Assembly (NCBI GenBank): GCA_051648405.1
Contig: JBOFFC010000072.1
Span: 1 to 13,108, forward strand
Source: JBOFFC01 sp051648405
Lineage (GTDB): Bacteria; Planctomycetota; Planctomycetia; Pirellulales; Lacipirellulaceae
Length of the DNA: 13,108 bases
Direction: 5' to 3'
The stretch's first letter is position 1, and every line of letters starts with the position of its first letter. The translations under genes were made by a program, and so were the position numbers. The notes beneath the pieces were generated by a model, which did not search any database, was not told the DNA's origin, and worked only from the letters and a program-made list of their open reading frames with translations. Below, piece after piece: positions 1 through 6,880 of this stretch.

Positions 1-104
1 GAGCACAGAGAGAGCTTCCCAAGCGTTCTCCGTGCTCTCTGTGTCCTCTGTGGTGCATTCCCGTTTCGTGGCGTCCCTTGGCGCTCGTGGCGTCTTGGCG
101 GTTC
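1..104. repeat. quasi-repetitive intergenic block (CACAGAG / GGCGTCTTGGCG type)
   Basis: The block is built from near-repeats. CACAGAGAG (4-12) is mirrored by CTCTCTGTG (35-43). CTCTGTG recurs at once as CTCTGTGG, and CGTGGCGTC occurs twice (67-75 and 86-94), each followed by TTGGCG. On the minus strand it reads like the phrases 'ACCGCCAAGACGCCA' and 'CCACAGAGGACACAGAG', which I remember as common intergenic repeats in planctomycetes and other environmental bacteria; that recollection is unverified. Short ORFs across it have no recognisable protein character. It may continue left of the window. Confidence 0.45.
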
Positions 105-298
105 CCGTCAAACCCCCGCGGACAGGGCAACCCCGAGGGAAGCGCTATCGATTGGCAAAGGATTCGAGCGCGACGGCGAGGGCCGCGTTTCTCCAATCCA
201 CCCCGCCTCGCCAACCCCCCCGGCGGGCTTTCAAAAAACCGTCGCCGGCCCGGCATCGGACCGATCGGGCGCTGTCGTCGCCGTAAATCGTTGTGGGT

Positions 299-371
299 AA
301 ACGTGTTGCGCCTTCACGTTTCCTTCATGAAGGGCTCGCGAATTCTTCTTCGTCGGCCACAACCTGTTGTG
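299..371. promoter_or_regulatory. cluster of three inverted repeats far upstream of nrdJ
   Basis: Three clean inverted repeats lie within 73 bases: AAACGTG (299-305) with CACGTTT (315-321); the perfect 12-base palindrome CCTTCATGAAGG (322-333); and CACAAC-CT-GTTGTG (358-371). They sit just upstream of a promoter-like sequence at 404-431. They could be operators or the end of a transcript entering from the left, but no clear T-run follows them. I see no gene between 105 and 747, so this is the most structured part of that gap. The function is inferred from position only. Confidence 0.3.
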
Positions 372-403
372 TGCTAGCAACTTACGGAATACCAGGAATC
401 GGA

Positions 404-431
404 TTGACGCCTCGCGGCCGGCGCGTAAGAT
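404..431 (+). promoter_or_regulatory. candidate sigma70-type promoter for nrdJ
   Basis: TTGACG (404-409) and TAAGAT (426-431) are separated by 16 bases. This gives 5 of 6 and 4 of 6 matches to the -35 and -10 consensus. Transcription would begin near 438 and give nrdJ a leader of about 310 bases. This is the best promoter-like match I found before nrdJ, but it is a hand match in GC-rich DNA and untested. Confidence 0.35.
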
Positions 432-676
432 TCGACTCACGAGAGCCTAAATGTTGTGGCCCGTAGGGCATCGGCTACAATAGGTTGTGGGCAGGCGACG
501 CGATTCACTCTCGATCCTCGGGAGTTCGGGCCGATAGGGCCCACATATGGTGGTCGCCGTTCTCCCTCGGCCGTATGGCGGGCGAGAAAGCGATCGTCCG
601 CGGAGCTGGTCCGGGAGGACCGAGCAAGGTTGCAGCCGGGTGGCAGGAGACGCCGACCCAAAGGCTGTGGAGTTAG

Positions 677-697
677 TGTACTAGAGTACATATACTC
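677..697 (+). promoter_or_regulatory. overlapping palindromes before nrdJ, possible operator
   Basis: Two inverted repeats overlap: TGTACT-AG-AGTACA (677-690) and GAGTA-CATA-TACTC (684-697). Because they share bases, only one can form at a time in RNA. The AT-rich site is isolated in GC-rich surroundings and ends about 50 bases before the nrdJ start. It also contains TATACT (691-696), which could be a -10 box. An NrdR repressor site would be expected for an RNR gene, but this does not match the usual paired NrdR-box layout, so NrdR is only one possibility. Confidence 0.35.
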
Positions 698-747
698 CGA
701 AGCGGTACGGATGCCCGTTCTCGACCCCCCCCTCACAGGAAGCTGCC

Positions 748-3700
748 ATGGCGACTGTTGACGCAGGCGTTGCCAAGCCCCCCCGCCGCTCGAAGGACAA
801 GGTGTTCCACGGCCGGATCAAGATCGACGCCCGGTTCTGCCCGGCGGCCTCGGGCCCCGGCGCGGTCGCCGACCCGTTCGACACGGTCAACTGGGACGTC
901 CGCACGTCGCAGATCAAGGGGGAGAACGGCGAGGTCCTCTTCGAGCAAACCAACTGTGAAGTGCCGACGTTCTGGAGCCAACTGGCGACCAACGTCATCT
1001 GCAGCAAGTATTTTTACGGCGAAGTCGGGTCGAACGAGCGCGAGTACAGCGTCAAGCAGCTCATCCACCGCGTCAGCCGCACGATCGCCGACTGGGGCCT
1101 GGAGGACGGCTACTTCGCCACGCCGGCCGACGGCGAGCGGTTCTACCGCGACCTGACTTGGCTCTGCCTGCACCAGCACGGGGCGTTCAACTCGCCGGTG
1201 TGGTTCAACGTCGGGTTGTTCCACCAGTACGGCGTGAAGGGGGACAAGTGCAACTGGCGCTGGGACCAGGTGACGCAGGACGTCGCCCAGCCGGAGAACC
1301 CGTACGAGTACCCGCAGGGCTCGGCGTGCTTCATCCAGAGCGTGAACGACAACATGGAGGACATCATGCGTCTCGCGACGAGCGAGGCGATGCTGTTCAA
1401 GTTCGGCTCGGGCACGGGGACCGACCTTTCGACGCTCCGCAGCAAGCGCGAGAAGCTCTCGGGGGGGGGCACGCCGTCGGGTCCGCTGTCGTTCATGCGC
1501 GTTTACGACCAGATCGCGGCGGTGGTGAAGTCCGGGGGCAAGACCCGCCGCGCGGCGAAGATGCAGTCGATCAAGGTCTGGCACCCGGACGTGATGGAGT
1601 TCATCGAGTGCAAGTGGCGTGAAGAGCAGAAGGCCCAGACGCTGATCGCCAGCGGCAAGTACGAGTCGAATTTCAACGGCGAAGCGTACAGCTCGGTGAT
1701 GTTCCAGAACGCCAACCTGTCGGTCCGCCTGACGGACGACTTCATGGCGGCCTACGAGAAGGACGAGGACTGGAAGACCCGCTGGGTGACCGACAACACG
1801 ATCGCCGGGCCGACCCACAAGGCCCGCGACGTGATGAAGCGGATGGCCGAGTGCGCCTGGCACTGTGGCGACCCGGGCGTGCAGTACGACACGACGATCA
1901 ACCGCTGGCACACGTGCCCCACGAGCGGGCGGATCAACGCGTCGAACCCGTGCAGCGAGTACATGTTCCTCGACGACACGGCGTGCAACCTGGCGAGCAT
2001 CAACCTGATGAAGTTCTCGCGGAAGCGCGACGAGCAGGGGGGCAAGGCCGGCACGTTCGATCACGAGCGTTTCACCGCCGCGTGCCGCGTCTACTTGATC
2101 GCCCAGGAGATCCTGGTCGATCACGCGAGCTACCCGACGGCCGACATCGCGCGCAACAGCCACCGCTACCGCCCGCTCGGACTGGGTTACTCGAACCTCG
2201 GCAGCCTGCTGATGGCGAGCGGCCTGCCTTACGACTCGGACGAGGGGCGTGGCGTGTGCGGGGCGCTCACCGCGCTGCTGCACGGCGCGGCGAACCTCAC
2301 CAGCGCCGAGCTGGCCGAGGCGGTCGGCACGTTCGACGGCTTCGAGCCGAACCGCGAGCCGATGCTCCGCGTGATGCAGATGCACCGCGACGCGGTGGCG
2401 GGGATCGACACGAAGTGCCCCGCCGAGCTGCGGGACGCGGCCCACGAGGTCTGGGACCGGGTCGTCGAGGCGGGGGACGCCCACGGCTTCCGCAACGCCC
2501 AGGCGACGGTCCTGGCGCCGACCGGCACGATCAGCTTCATGATGGACTGCGACACCACCGGCATCGAGCCCGACATCGCCCTCGTGAAGTACAAGCAGCT
2601 CGCCGGGGGCGGGATGCTGAAGATCGTCAACCAGACGGTGCCGGCGGCCCTGACGAAGCTCGGGTACGACCAGCCGGAGGTCGAGTCGATCCTCGCCTAC
2701 ATCGACCGCGAGGACACGATCGAGGGCGCCTCGGACCTGAAGCCCGAGCACCTGGCGGTGTTCGACTGCGCGTTCACGCCGGCCGGCGGCACGCGCAGCA
2801 TCCCGTGGCGGGCGCACGTGACGATGATGGCCGCCGCGCAGCCGTTCCTCTCGGGGGCGATCTCGAAGACGGTCAACATGCCGCGTGAGACCACCCCCGA
2901 CGAGATCGCGCAGGCCTACTACGACGGGTGGCGCCTGGGCCTCAAAGCGATCGCCATCTACCGCGACGGCTCGAAGGACAGCCAGCCGCTCAACACCAAG
3001 AAGAGTGGCGACAAGGGGAAGGACGAGTCCACCGAGGCCGCCCGCCCGCGGCGCGAGCGCCTGCCGGACACGCGTCAGAGCATGACGCACAAGTTCAGCA
3101 TCTCGGGCCACGAGGGGTACATCACGGTGGGCCTCTACCCCGACGGCCGCCCGGGCGAGCTGTTCATCACGATGGCCAAGGAGGGGAGCACCGTCGGCGG
3201 CCTGATGGACGCCTTCGGCACGAGCGTGTCGATGAGCTTGCAGTACGGCGTGCCGCTCGAGGCGTACGTCCGCAAGTTCAGCCACATGCGGTTCGAGCCG
3301 CAGGGGCACACGAAGAACCCCGACATCCGGGTGGCGAAGAGCCTGATCGACTACATCTTCCGCTGGCTGGGGATCACGTTCCTCCCCGGCTACCGCGAGG
3401 CGTCGCTGGGCCTGCCGCAGGACGGAGGGGGGCCGACCCACGGTAGTCCGTCGGGAGACGAAGATGGCGAGCGCGGGCCCGTCGCCAAGATGGTCGGCGG
3501 GCCTAACGCGGGGCAAGACGCCAAGCCGGTCGTGAAGTCGATGGCGAAGGGCAACAGCCCGACGAACGGCCACGCGACCGGATCCACCAACGGCCACACG
3601 AACGGCTCGGGGGGCGCCAACGGCCACTCGGTCGCGACGCAGGCCCGGGTGTCGGCAGCGGTGGCGCCCGACTACGTCACGCAGTTGAGCGCAAAGCTGC

Positions 3701-3873
3701 TCGAGCGCTCGGCGTCGCCGCTGGTCGAGGTCGCCGGCGGCGGCTCGCGCAACGACCAGTTCGCGGGCTTCCAAGTCGATGCCCCGAGCTGCGACCACTG
3801 CGGCGCAATCACCGTCCGCAACGGCAACTGCTACCTGTGCCACAACTGCGGCAACAGCATGGGGTGCAGTTGA
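748..3873 (+). CDS. nrdJ: class II (adenosylcobalamin-dependent) ribonucleoside reductase
   Basis: The product (1041 aa) reduces ribonucleotides to deoxyribonucleotides using an adenosylcobalamin-generated thiyl radical, supplying dNTPs without oxygen and without a small subunit. By analogy with the Thermotoga enzyme, Cys194 (GSACF) and Cys413 (DDTAC) are the substrate-reducing pair, Cys402 in NPCSE (400-404) is the radical cysteine, and Asn400 and Glu404 assist. PTGTISF (591-597) fits the phosphate-binding loop. Residues 780-875 match a TSCPD-type domain. A linker at about 890-970 is hydrophilic with repeated NGH units. The tail (1015-1040) has six cysteines (CDHC, CYLCHNC, final GC) that may bind metal or re-reduce the active site. 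AGGAAG (737-742) sits five bases before ATG and supports this start. A G9 run lies at 1461-1469 in frame. Function is very secure; the role of the tail is inferred. Confidence 0.97.
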   Translation: MATVDAGVAKPPRRSKDKVFHGRIKIDARFCPAASGPGAVADPFDTVNWDVRTSQIKGENGEVLFEQTNCEVPTFWSQLATNVICSKYFYGEVGSNEREYSVKQLIHRVSRTIADWGLEDGYFATPADGERFYRDLTWLCLHQHGAFNSPVWFNVGLFHQYGVKGDKCNWRWDQVTQDVAQPENPYEYPQGSACFIQSVNDNMEDIMRLATSEAMLFKFGSGTGTDLSTLRSKREKLSGGGTPSGPLSFMRVYDQIAAVVKSGGKTRRAAKMQSIKVWHPDVMEFIECKWREEQKAQTLIASGKYESNFNGEAYSSVMFQNANLSVRLTDDFMAAYEKDEDWKTRWVTDNTIAGPTHKARDVMKRMAECAWHCGDPGVQYDTTINRWHTCPTSGRINASNPCSEYMFLDDTACNLASINLMKFSRKRDEQGGKAGTFDHERFTAACRVYLIAQEILVDHASYPTADIARNSHRYRPLGLGYSNLGSLLMASGLPYDSDEGRGVCGALTALLHGAANLTSAELAEAVGTFDGFEPNREPMLRVMQMHRDAVAGIDTKCPAELRDAAHEVWDRVVEAGDAHGFRNAQATVLAPTGTISFMMDCDTTGIEPDIALVKYKQLAGGGMLKIVNQTVPAALTKLGYDQPEVESILAYIDREDTIEGASDLKPEHLAVFDCAFTPAGGTRSIPWRAHVTMMAAAQPFLSGAISKTVNMPRETTPDEIAQAYYDGWRLGLKAIAIYRDGSKDSQPLNTKKSGDKGKDESTEAARPRRERLPDTRQSMTHKFSISGHEGYITVGLYPDGRPGELFITMAKEGSTVGGLMDAFGTSVSMSLQYGVPLEAYVRKFSHMRFEPQGHTKNPDIRVAKSLIDYIFRWLGITFLPGYREASLGLPQDGGGPTHGSPSGDEDGERGPVAKMVGGPNAGQDAKPVVKSMAKGNSPTNGHATGSTNGHTNGSGGANGHSVATQARVSAAVAPDYVTQLSAKLLERSASPLVEVAGGGSRNDQFAGFQVDAPSCDHCGAITVRNGNCYLCHNCGNSMGCS

Positions 3874-3888
3874 GGAAGCCGGTTCATC

Positions 3889-3910
3889 GGTTCAACAGCG
3901 TGCTGTAACC
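3889..3910 (+). other. small hairpin between nrdJ and the next gene
   Basis: GGTT (3889-3892) pairs with AACC (3907-3910), and ACAG (3895-3898) with CTGT (3903-3906), leaving a two-base bulge and a short loop. It lies 15 bases after the nrdJ stop. The following sequence is mildly T-rich (ATTCGTTTCGTTC) but has no real T-run, so it could be a weak terminator or a processing site between cotranscribed genes. Confidence 0.25.
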
Positions 3911-3939
3911 ATTCGTTTCGTTCAATGGAGGAACAGAAG

Positions 3940-4083
3940 ATGGCTTCAAAGAACAGTGACGGGAAGACGACCGGGAAAGCTGCTGCGTCTGCTGCGTCGA
4001 AAGTGCTCCGAGACGGTCGCACCGGAAAGGACTCGAAGGCGGCAGCGGGATCGGCCCTGTCGCAGACCCCAAAGAAGAAATAG
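3940..4083 (+). CDS. small Ala/Lys/Ser-rich basic protein, function unknown
   Basis: The product is 47 residues, rich in Ala, Lys, Ser and Gly, with an AASKVLRDGRT segment (18-28), an AAAGSALSQ segment (34-42) and a KKK end. A near-perfect ribosome binding site GGAGGA (3927-3932) stands seven bases before ATG, which makes translation very likely despite the length. It has no cysteine, signal peptide or membrane segment. It resembles short bacterial proteins ending in 'AAGSALSQ', which I recall as a conserved family without assigned function. The basic composition allows nucleic-acid binding, but that is speculation. It starts 66 bases after the nrdJ stop and is followed by two terminators, so it probably closes the nrdJ transcript, though it could have its own promoter. 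Confidence 0.82.
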   Translation: MASKNSDGKTTGKAAASAASKVLRDGRTGKDSKAAAGSALSQTPKKK

Positions 4084-4135
4084 AGCGCGTGCCTAGCTCG
4101 CTAGAGGCCAACGGCCAAAAGCCACGTCAGCACAC

Positions 4136-4190
4136 GGTTGCCGGTCGCAGGAAGCTTAGGGCATCGACGCCCGCCGGCAGCCTTTTTTTT
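4136..4190 (+). terminator. branched intrinsic terminator with T8
   Basis: GGTTGCCGG (4136-4144) pairs with CCGGCAGCC (4174-4182) with one G-U pair. A nested GGGC (4159-4162) / GCCC (4169-4172) hairpin fills part of the loop, and eight T residues follow directly (4183-4190). The long loop makes it less typical than the next terminator, but stem and T-run are positioned correctly for + strand termination after the small Ala/Lys-rich gene. Confidence 0.5.
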
Positions 4191-4191
4191 G

Positions 4192-4230
4192 AACCCCGCG
4201 GCGACCTCCCAAGTCGCCGCGGGGTTTTTT
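4192..4230 (+). terminator. strong intrinsic terminator
   Basis: A perfect 14-bp stem, AACCCCGCGGCGAC (4192-4205) with GTCGCCGCGGGGTT (4213-4226), has a seven-base loop and ends in a T6 run (4225-4230). It lies immediately after another terminator, so the nrdJ transcript should end here and the downstream pair needs its own promoter. TTGTAG (4229-4234) with TAGGAT (4251-4256), 16 bases apart, is a weak candidate. Confidence 0.88.
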
Positions 4231-4299
4231 GTAGAGCGGCGCCGAAGTGGTAGGATGCGATCGACGGCGAGAGCCCGTCGCCACGTTCCGGAGAGCGCC

Positions 4300-4560
4300 A
4301 TGACCGACCCAGAGCAGACCCGGCAGCGCGCCGAGCTCGTCGAGCGAGTCGCCGGCATCGTCGCGATGGAACGCGAGGGAGCGCCCGCGACGATGGAGCT
4401 GAGGATGGCCGAGCTGTCGCTTGCCTGCCGCGACGCGGCCGCCATGGAGCGGGCTCTGGACCGGCCGTTCCGAGAGAGCGCCGACGACGCGATGCGCCGC
4501 TGGCCCGAGTCGACGCGGGAGTTCCTCGCCCGACAGATGCGGGGTGCGTATGGCGGCTGA
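4300..4560 (+). CDS. hypothetical protein, first gene of nucleotidyltransferase pair
   Basis: The product is 86 residues, charged and probably mostly helical, with a single Cys (43), many Arg and Glu, and no signal peptide or membrane segment. I recognise no domain. ATG is preceded by GGAG (4290-4293) at six bases, which decides this start over upstream in-frame codons that run through the terminator. Its last 11 bases overlap the start of the nucleotidyltransferase gene (4550), so the two are very probably translationally coupled and work together. A small upstream partner of a nucleotidyltransferase suggests an antitoxin-like or accessory role, but nothing in the sequence proves it. Confidence 0.75.
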   Translation: MTDPEQTRQRAELVERVAGIVAMEREGAPATMELRMAELSLACRDAAAMERALDRPFRESADDAMRRWPESTREFLARQMRGAYGG

Positions 4561-5140
4561 CGAGCACGGGAGGCACGCCGAGCTCGACGCCGCCGGGGCG
4601 GCGGTCGAGCTGGCGACGCGGCTCGCCGGGCTCGGCGTCGAGTACGCGATCGGCGGGGCGCTCGCGCTGGGCGCCTGGGTCGCGCGGCCGCGGGGCACCG
4701 TTGACGCAGACATCAACCTCTTTGTCGCGCCGGACGACGTCGATGCGGCCCTCGATCTGGTGATCGAGCTTGGCTGCGAGTTCGACTGGATCGACGCCGC
4801 GCTCAAGTTGAAGTCGCACGGCTTCTGCCGCGTTTCGTACCGCGGCCGGACGGTGGACTTCTTCGTGCCGGTCGGGCCGATGTACGAGGTCGCCCGGTCG
4901 AGGCGGAAGCGTGTGGCGCTAAACGGGATCGACGTCGATCTGCTCGACGCCGAGACGCTGTGCGTCTTCAAGCTAATGTTCTTCCGGCTCCGCGACCTGG
5001 GCGACATCGAAGAGGTCTTAATCGCTCAGGGGGCCGAGCTCGAACGAGCGTGGATCGAGCAGCGGGTCGTCGAGATGTTCGGCGAGCGCGACCCCCGGGT
5101 CGCCCGATGGCGCGAATTGTGCGCCGCGAACCCGGCCTAG
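4550..5140 (+). CDS. nucleotidyltransferase-fold protein (MNT / AbiEii-like superfamily)
   Basis: The product is 196 residues. The superfamily signature is clear: AIGGALALGAW (33-43), then RGTVDADINLFV (48-59) with the metal-binding pair Asp52 and Asp54, and a third acidic residue Asp103 in RTVDFFVP (100-107). LLDAETLCVFKLMFFRLRD (131-149), followed by GDIEEVL, is the C-terminal helix pattern typical of these stand-alone enzymes, which transfer a nucleotide to RNA or protein. The active site looks intact. No dedicated RBS is visible because the start lies inside the preceding gene. Related proteins serve as toxins (AbiEii), antitoxins (MntA) or housekeeping enzymes; the pairing with an 86-residue unknown protein fits a two-gene module, but the substrate cannot be deduced. 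Fold confidence is high, role low. Confidence 0.85.
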   Translation: MAADEHGRHAELDAAGAAVELATRLAGLGVEYAIGGALALGAWVARPRGTVDADINLFVAPDDVDAALDLVIELGCEFDWIDAALKLKSHGFCRVSYRGRTVDFFVPVGPMYEVARSRRKRVALNGIDVDLLDAETLCVFKLMFFRLRDLGDIEEVLIAQGAELERAWIEQRVVEMFGERDPRVARWRELCAANPA

Positions 5141-5152
5141 GGCCAAACGCGA

Positions 5153-5185
5153 CGAGCCGCCGCCGGGGGTTCCGGCGGCGGCTCG
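5153..5185. terminator. hairpin between convergent genes
   Basis: A perfect 14-bp stem, CGAGCCGCCGCCGG (5153-5166) with CCGGCGGCGGCTCG (5172-5185), has a five-base loop. It starts 13 bases after the nucleotidyltransferase stop and ends 38 bases from the stop of the convergent DUF1579 gene. There is no T-run on either side, so termination may be Rho-assisted or work in both directions. Confidence 0.55.
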
Positions 5186-5223
5186 CGGTGTCGTTGGGAC
5201 CGAGCGCTGCGATCTCGGCGCGG

Positions 5224-5772
5224 TTACTTGCGGCGGGTGTAATCGATCGCCATCGACTTGCGCCAATCGTCCAAGCCGTCGGCTTGCTCGTGGATCTCGA
5301 ACTGCTTGTGGTCGTTGTCTTGGTAGGTGGTGACCATCTTCATCCGCTTGTTCTCGCCCGTCATGCAGCACTTGAAGACGTCGGTGACCATCGTCAACTG
5401 GTGCTTCGCGACGTCGTACTTGCCGCGCATCGTGGTGAGCGTCGGCGCCATCGTGTCGATCCAGGTGCCGACGTACTCGCCGGACTCTTCGTCGAAGCCG
5501 GTTTGCGAGACGCCGACGAACGGCTGACCAGCGAACTCGCCCTCGAAGCGGGCGGTCATCCAGAACCCACCGAGCATCTCGCAAGTCTCGCTGGCGGTGG
5601 ACTCTTCGGCGGGGGCCCCGGGGGCCGGCCACACCGTGACCTTGGCGTCCCACGCGCCCGCCTCGCGGGTCATCATCTGGTGTGCTTTGGTCGGTTGCGG
5701 GAGTTGCTGTGCGAAGCACACGGGTGCGGCGAACAGCAGCAGGGCGACAGCGGCGTGGAGTGCAGTACGCAT
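5224..5772 (-). CDS. secreted DUF1579 family protein
   Basis: The product is 182 residues. It starts with a typical signal peptide (Arg2, hydrophobic 7-18, cleavage likely after CFA-21). The mature part shows the DUF1579 pattern: a REAGAWDAKV start (36-45), a GGFWMTARFEGEFAGQPFVG core (68-87), TGFDEESGEYVGTWIDTM (91-108) and GKYDVAKHQLTMV (117-129). Cys64, Cys135 and Cys136 remain in the mature protein. The family is common in planctomycetes and forms a lipocalin-like beta barrel of unknown ligand; periplasmic location is inferred from the signal peptide. GGAG lies seven bases before ATG (bases 5780-5783 on the opposite strand). It diverges from the PEP-CTERM gene and converges on the nucleotidyltransferase gene. 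Confidence 0.88.
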   Translation of the reverse strand: MRTALHAAVALLLFAAPVCFAQQLPQPTKAHQMMTREAGAWDAKVTVWPAPGAPAEESTASETCEMLGGFWMTARFEGEFAGQPFVGVSQTGFDEESGEYVGTWIDTMAPTLTTMRGKYDVAKHQLTMVTDVFKCCMTGENKRMKMVTTYQDNDHKQFEIHEQADGLDDWRKSMAIDYTRRK

Positions 5773-5894
5773 CGGAGTGCTCCGGGGGGTAAAGACTGGG
5801 CGATCGAGGCGCCCGACCGCCAGCGATTCTCGCCGAAGTGGGGTTCGTTTGTCCAGTATCTACCGCCGTCAGCCAGCGGCGAGCGTTTCGGGAT

Positions 5895-5924
5895 GGCGCG
5901 ATTGGCGCGATTTTCCGCGGAAAA
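5895..5924. promoter_or_regulatory. tandem 9-mer fused to 14-bp palindrome in divergent region
   Basis: GGCGCGATT occurs twice head to tail (5895-5903 and 5904-5912) and runs into the perfect palindrome TTTTCCGCGGAAAA (5911-5924). It lies in the 321-base gap between the divergent DUF1579 and PEP-CTERM genes, 123 and 170 bases from their starts. The geometry fits a binding site for a dimeric regulator acting on one or both genes. The rest of the gap (5773-6093) holds no gene and no other structure that I can support. Confidence 0.35.
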
Positions 5925-6093
5925 GCCTTGCGATCGGGGGCCCAACGGCTAGCCTGACACCGTGCGCAGGCCGTCGGGCCGAACGCGCAGCCCCCCCTCC
6001 GCGGCCCCCCGTTGGTGGCCGCTCCCACCGTTACCCTCGGGTTTTCGAGCGGCGTCCCGTCGCCCGCGGACCACGCAACACGGAGCACGACTA

Positions 6094-6843
6094 ATGAACC
6101 GGACCGCAACCTGCTTTCTCAGCGCCTGCCTGGCGCTCTGCGCCGCGTCCTCGAACGCGGCCCTCATCGCGTACTGGGACGAGAACACGTCCGACCTTGA
6201 CCCGGGGGCGGGGACCGAATTCGGGTACTTCCCCGGCGCTTTCCCGAAGGCCGCGGCCCAAGGGGCCGGCTCGCTGAACCTCGCGAACTTCGACGCGACG
6301 CTCGACACGACCGGCGCCGACGTGGGGACCTTCGACTTCGTCGATAACTTCGGTGGCACGACCCTCAGCGCCCAGCCGTCGATCCTCAGTGGCGGCGCGC
6401 TGGCGCCGGAAGGGGGCCCCGCCGTCGTCGGCGGCACGTTCGCCAACAACGGGATGAGCATCCTGATCTCCGTCAACACGCTCACCTACGAGGACATCTT
6501 CGTCTCGTGGGACCAGCGCGGCACGACCAGCGGCTTCGCGGGTCGGCAGTTCTCGTACTCGACCGACGGCGTGAACTTCACGAACGTCGGCTCGGACACC
6601 GGTACGTTGCCGACGACTTTCGCCACCAAGGTCTACGACCTTTCGGCGATCGCCGCGGTGGACAACGCTCCGTCGGTCACGTTCCGCATCCTGTTGACCG
6701 GCGCCACGGGCGCCACGGGCAATAACCGGTTCGACAACATCACGGTCCAGGGGACCGTGATCCCCGAGCCGGGTTCGGCGCTCATCGCGCTGCTCGGCCT
6801 GGCCGGCGCCGGCGCCGTGACGATGCGGGCCCGCTTGGGCTGA
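6094..6843 (+). CDS. PEP-CTERM sorting domain-containing secreted protein
   Basis: The product is 249 residues: signal peptide 1-22 (cleavage likely at SNA-22), a beta-rich mature domain, and a C-terminal sorting signal. The signal has the PEP motif (VIPEPGSA, 222-229), a hydrophobic helix (about 229-243) and a basic tail (MRARLG). Such proteins are cut and anchored by an exosortase at the cell envelope, often linked to exopolysaccharide; no exosortase is in this window. The central FVSWDQRGTTSGFAG (136-150), FSYSTDGVNF (153-162) and NNRFDNITVQG (210-220) segments suggest a jelly-roll, carbohydrate-binding-like fold, though I cannot name the family. TGATGATG is encoded by a 9-base tandem repeat (6700-6717). 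GGAG (6082-6085) stands eight bases before ATG and rules out the longer upstream reading. Confidence 0.93.
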   Translation: MNRTATCFLSACLALCAASSNAALIAYWDENTSDLDPGAGTEFGYFPGAFPKAAAQGAGSLNLANFDATLDTTGADVGTFDFVDNFGGTTLSAQPSILSGGALAPEGGPAVVGGTFANNGMSILISVNTLTYEDIFVSWDQRGTTSGFAGRQFSYSTDGVNFTNVGSDTGTLPTTFATKVYDLSAIAAVDNAPSVTFRILLTGATGATGNNRFDNITVQGTVIPEPGSALIALLGLAGAGAVTMRARLG

Positions 6844-6880
6844 GCGTCGTCGCTTCGCCACGACGGCTCCAACGGCTTCG

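Noticed and set aside
626..660. B12-box-like string (GGCAGGAGACGCC) before the B12-dependent RNR
   Set aside because: The other conserved cobalamin riboswitch parts (GGTG...AAATCC, CCCGCAACTGT and the CACTGG segment) are not found in the leader, so a standard riboswitch is not supported.
456..761. A 101-codon ORF in the nrdJ leader
   Set aside because: It has no ribosome binding site, random-looking Arg/Pro/Gly composition, runs past the nrdJ start, and an equally long frame exists on the other strand.
733..3843. A 1036-codon open frame on the minus strand opposite nrdJ
   Set aside because: The translation is Arg/Val/Leu/Ala/His-rich with no domain; it mirrors the codon bias of the GC-rich nrdJ gene and is a shadow frame.
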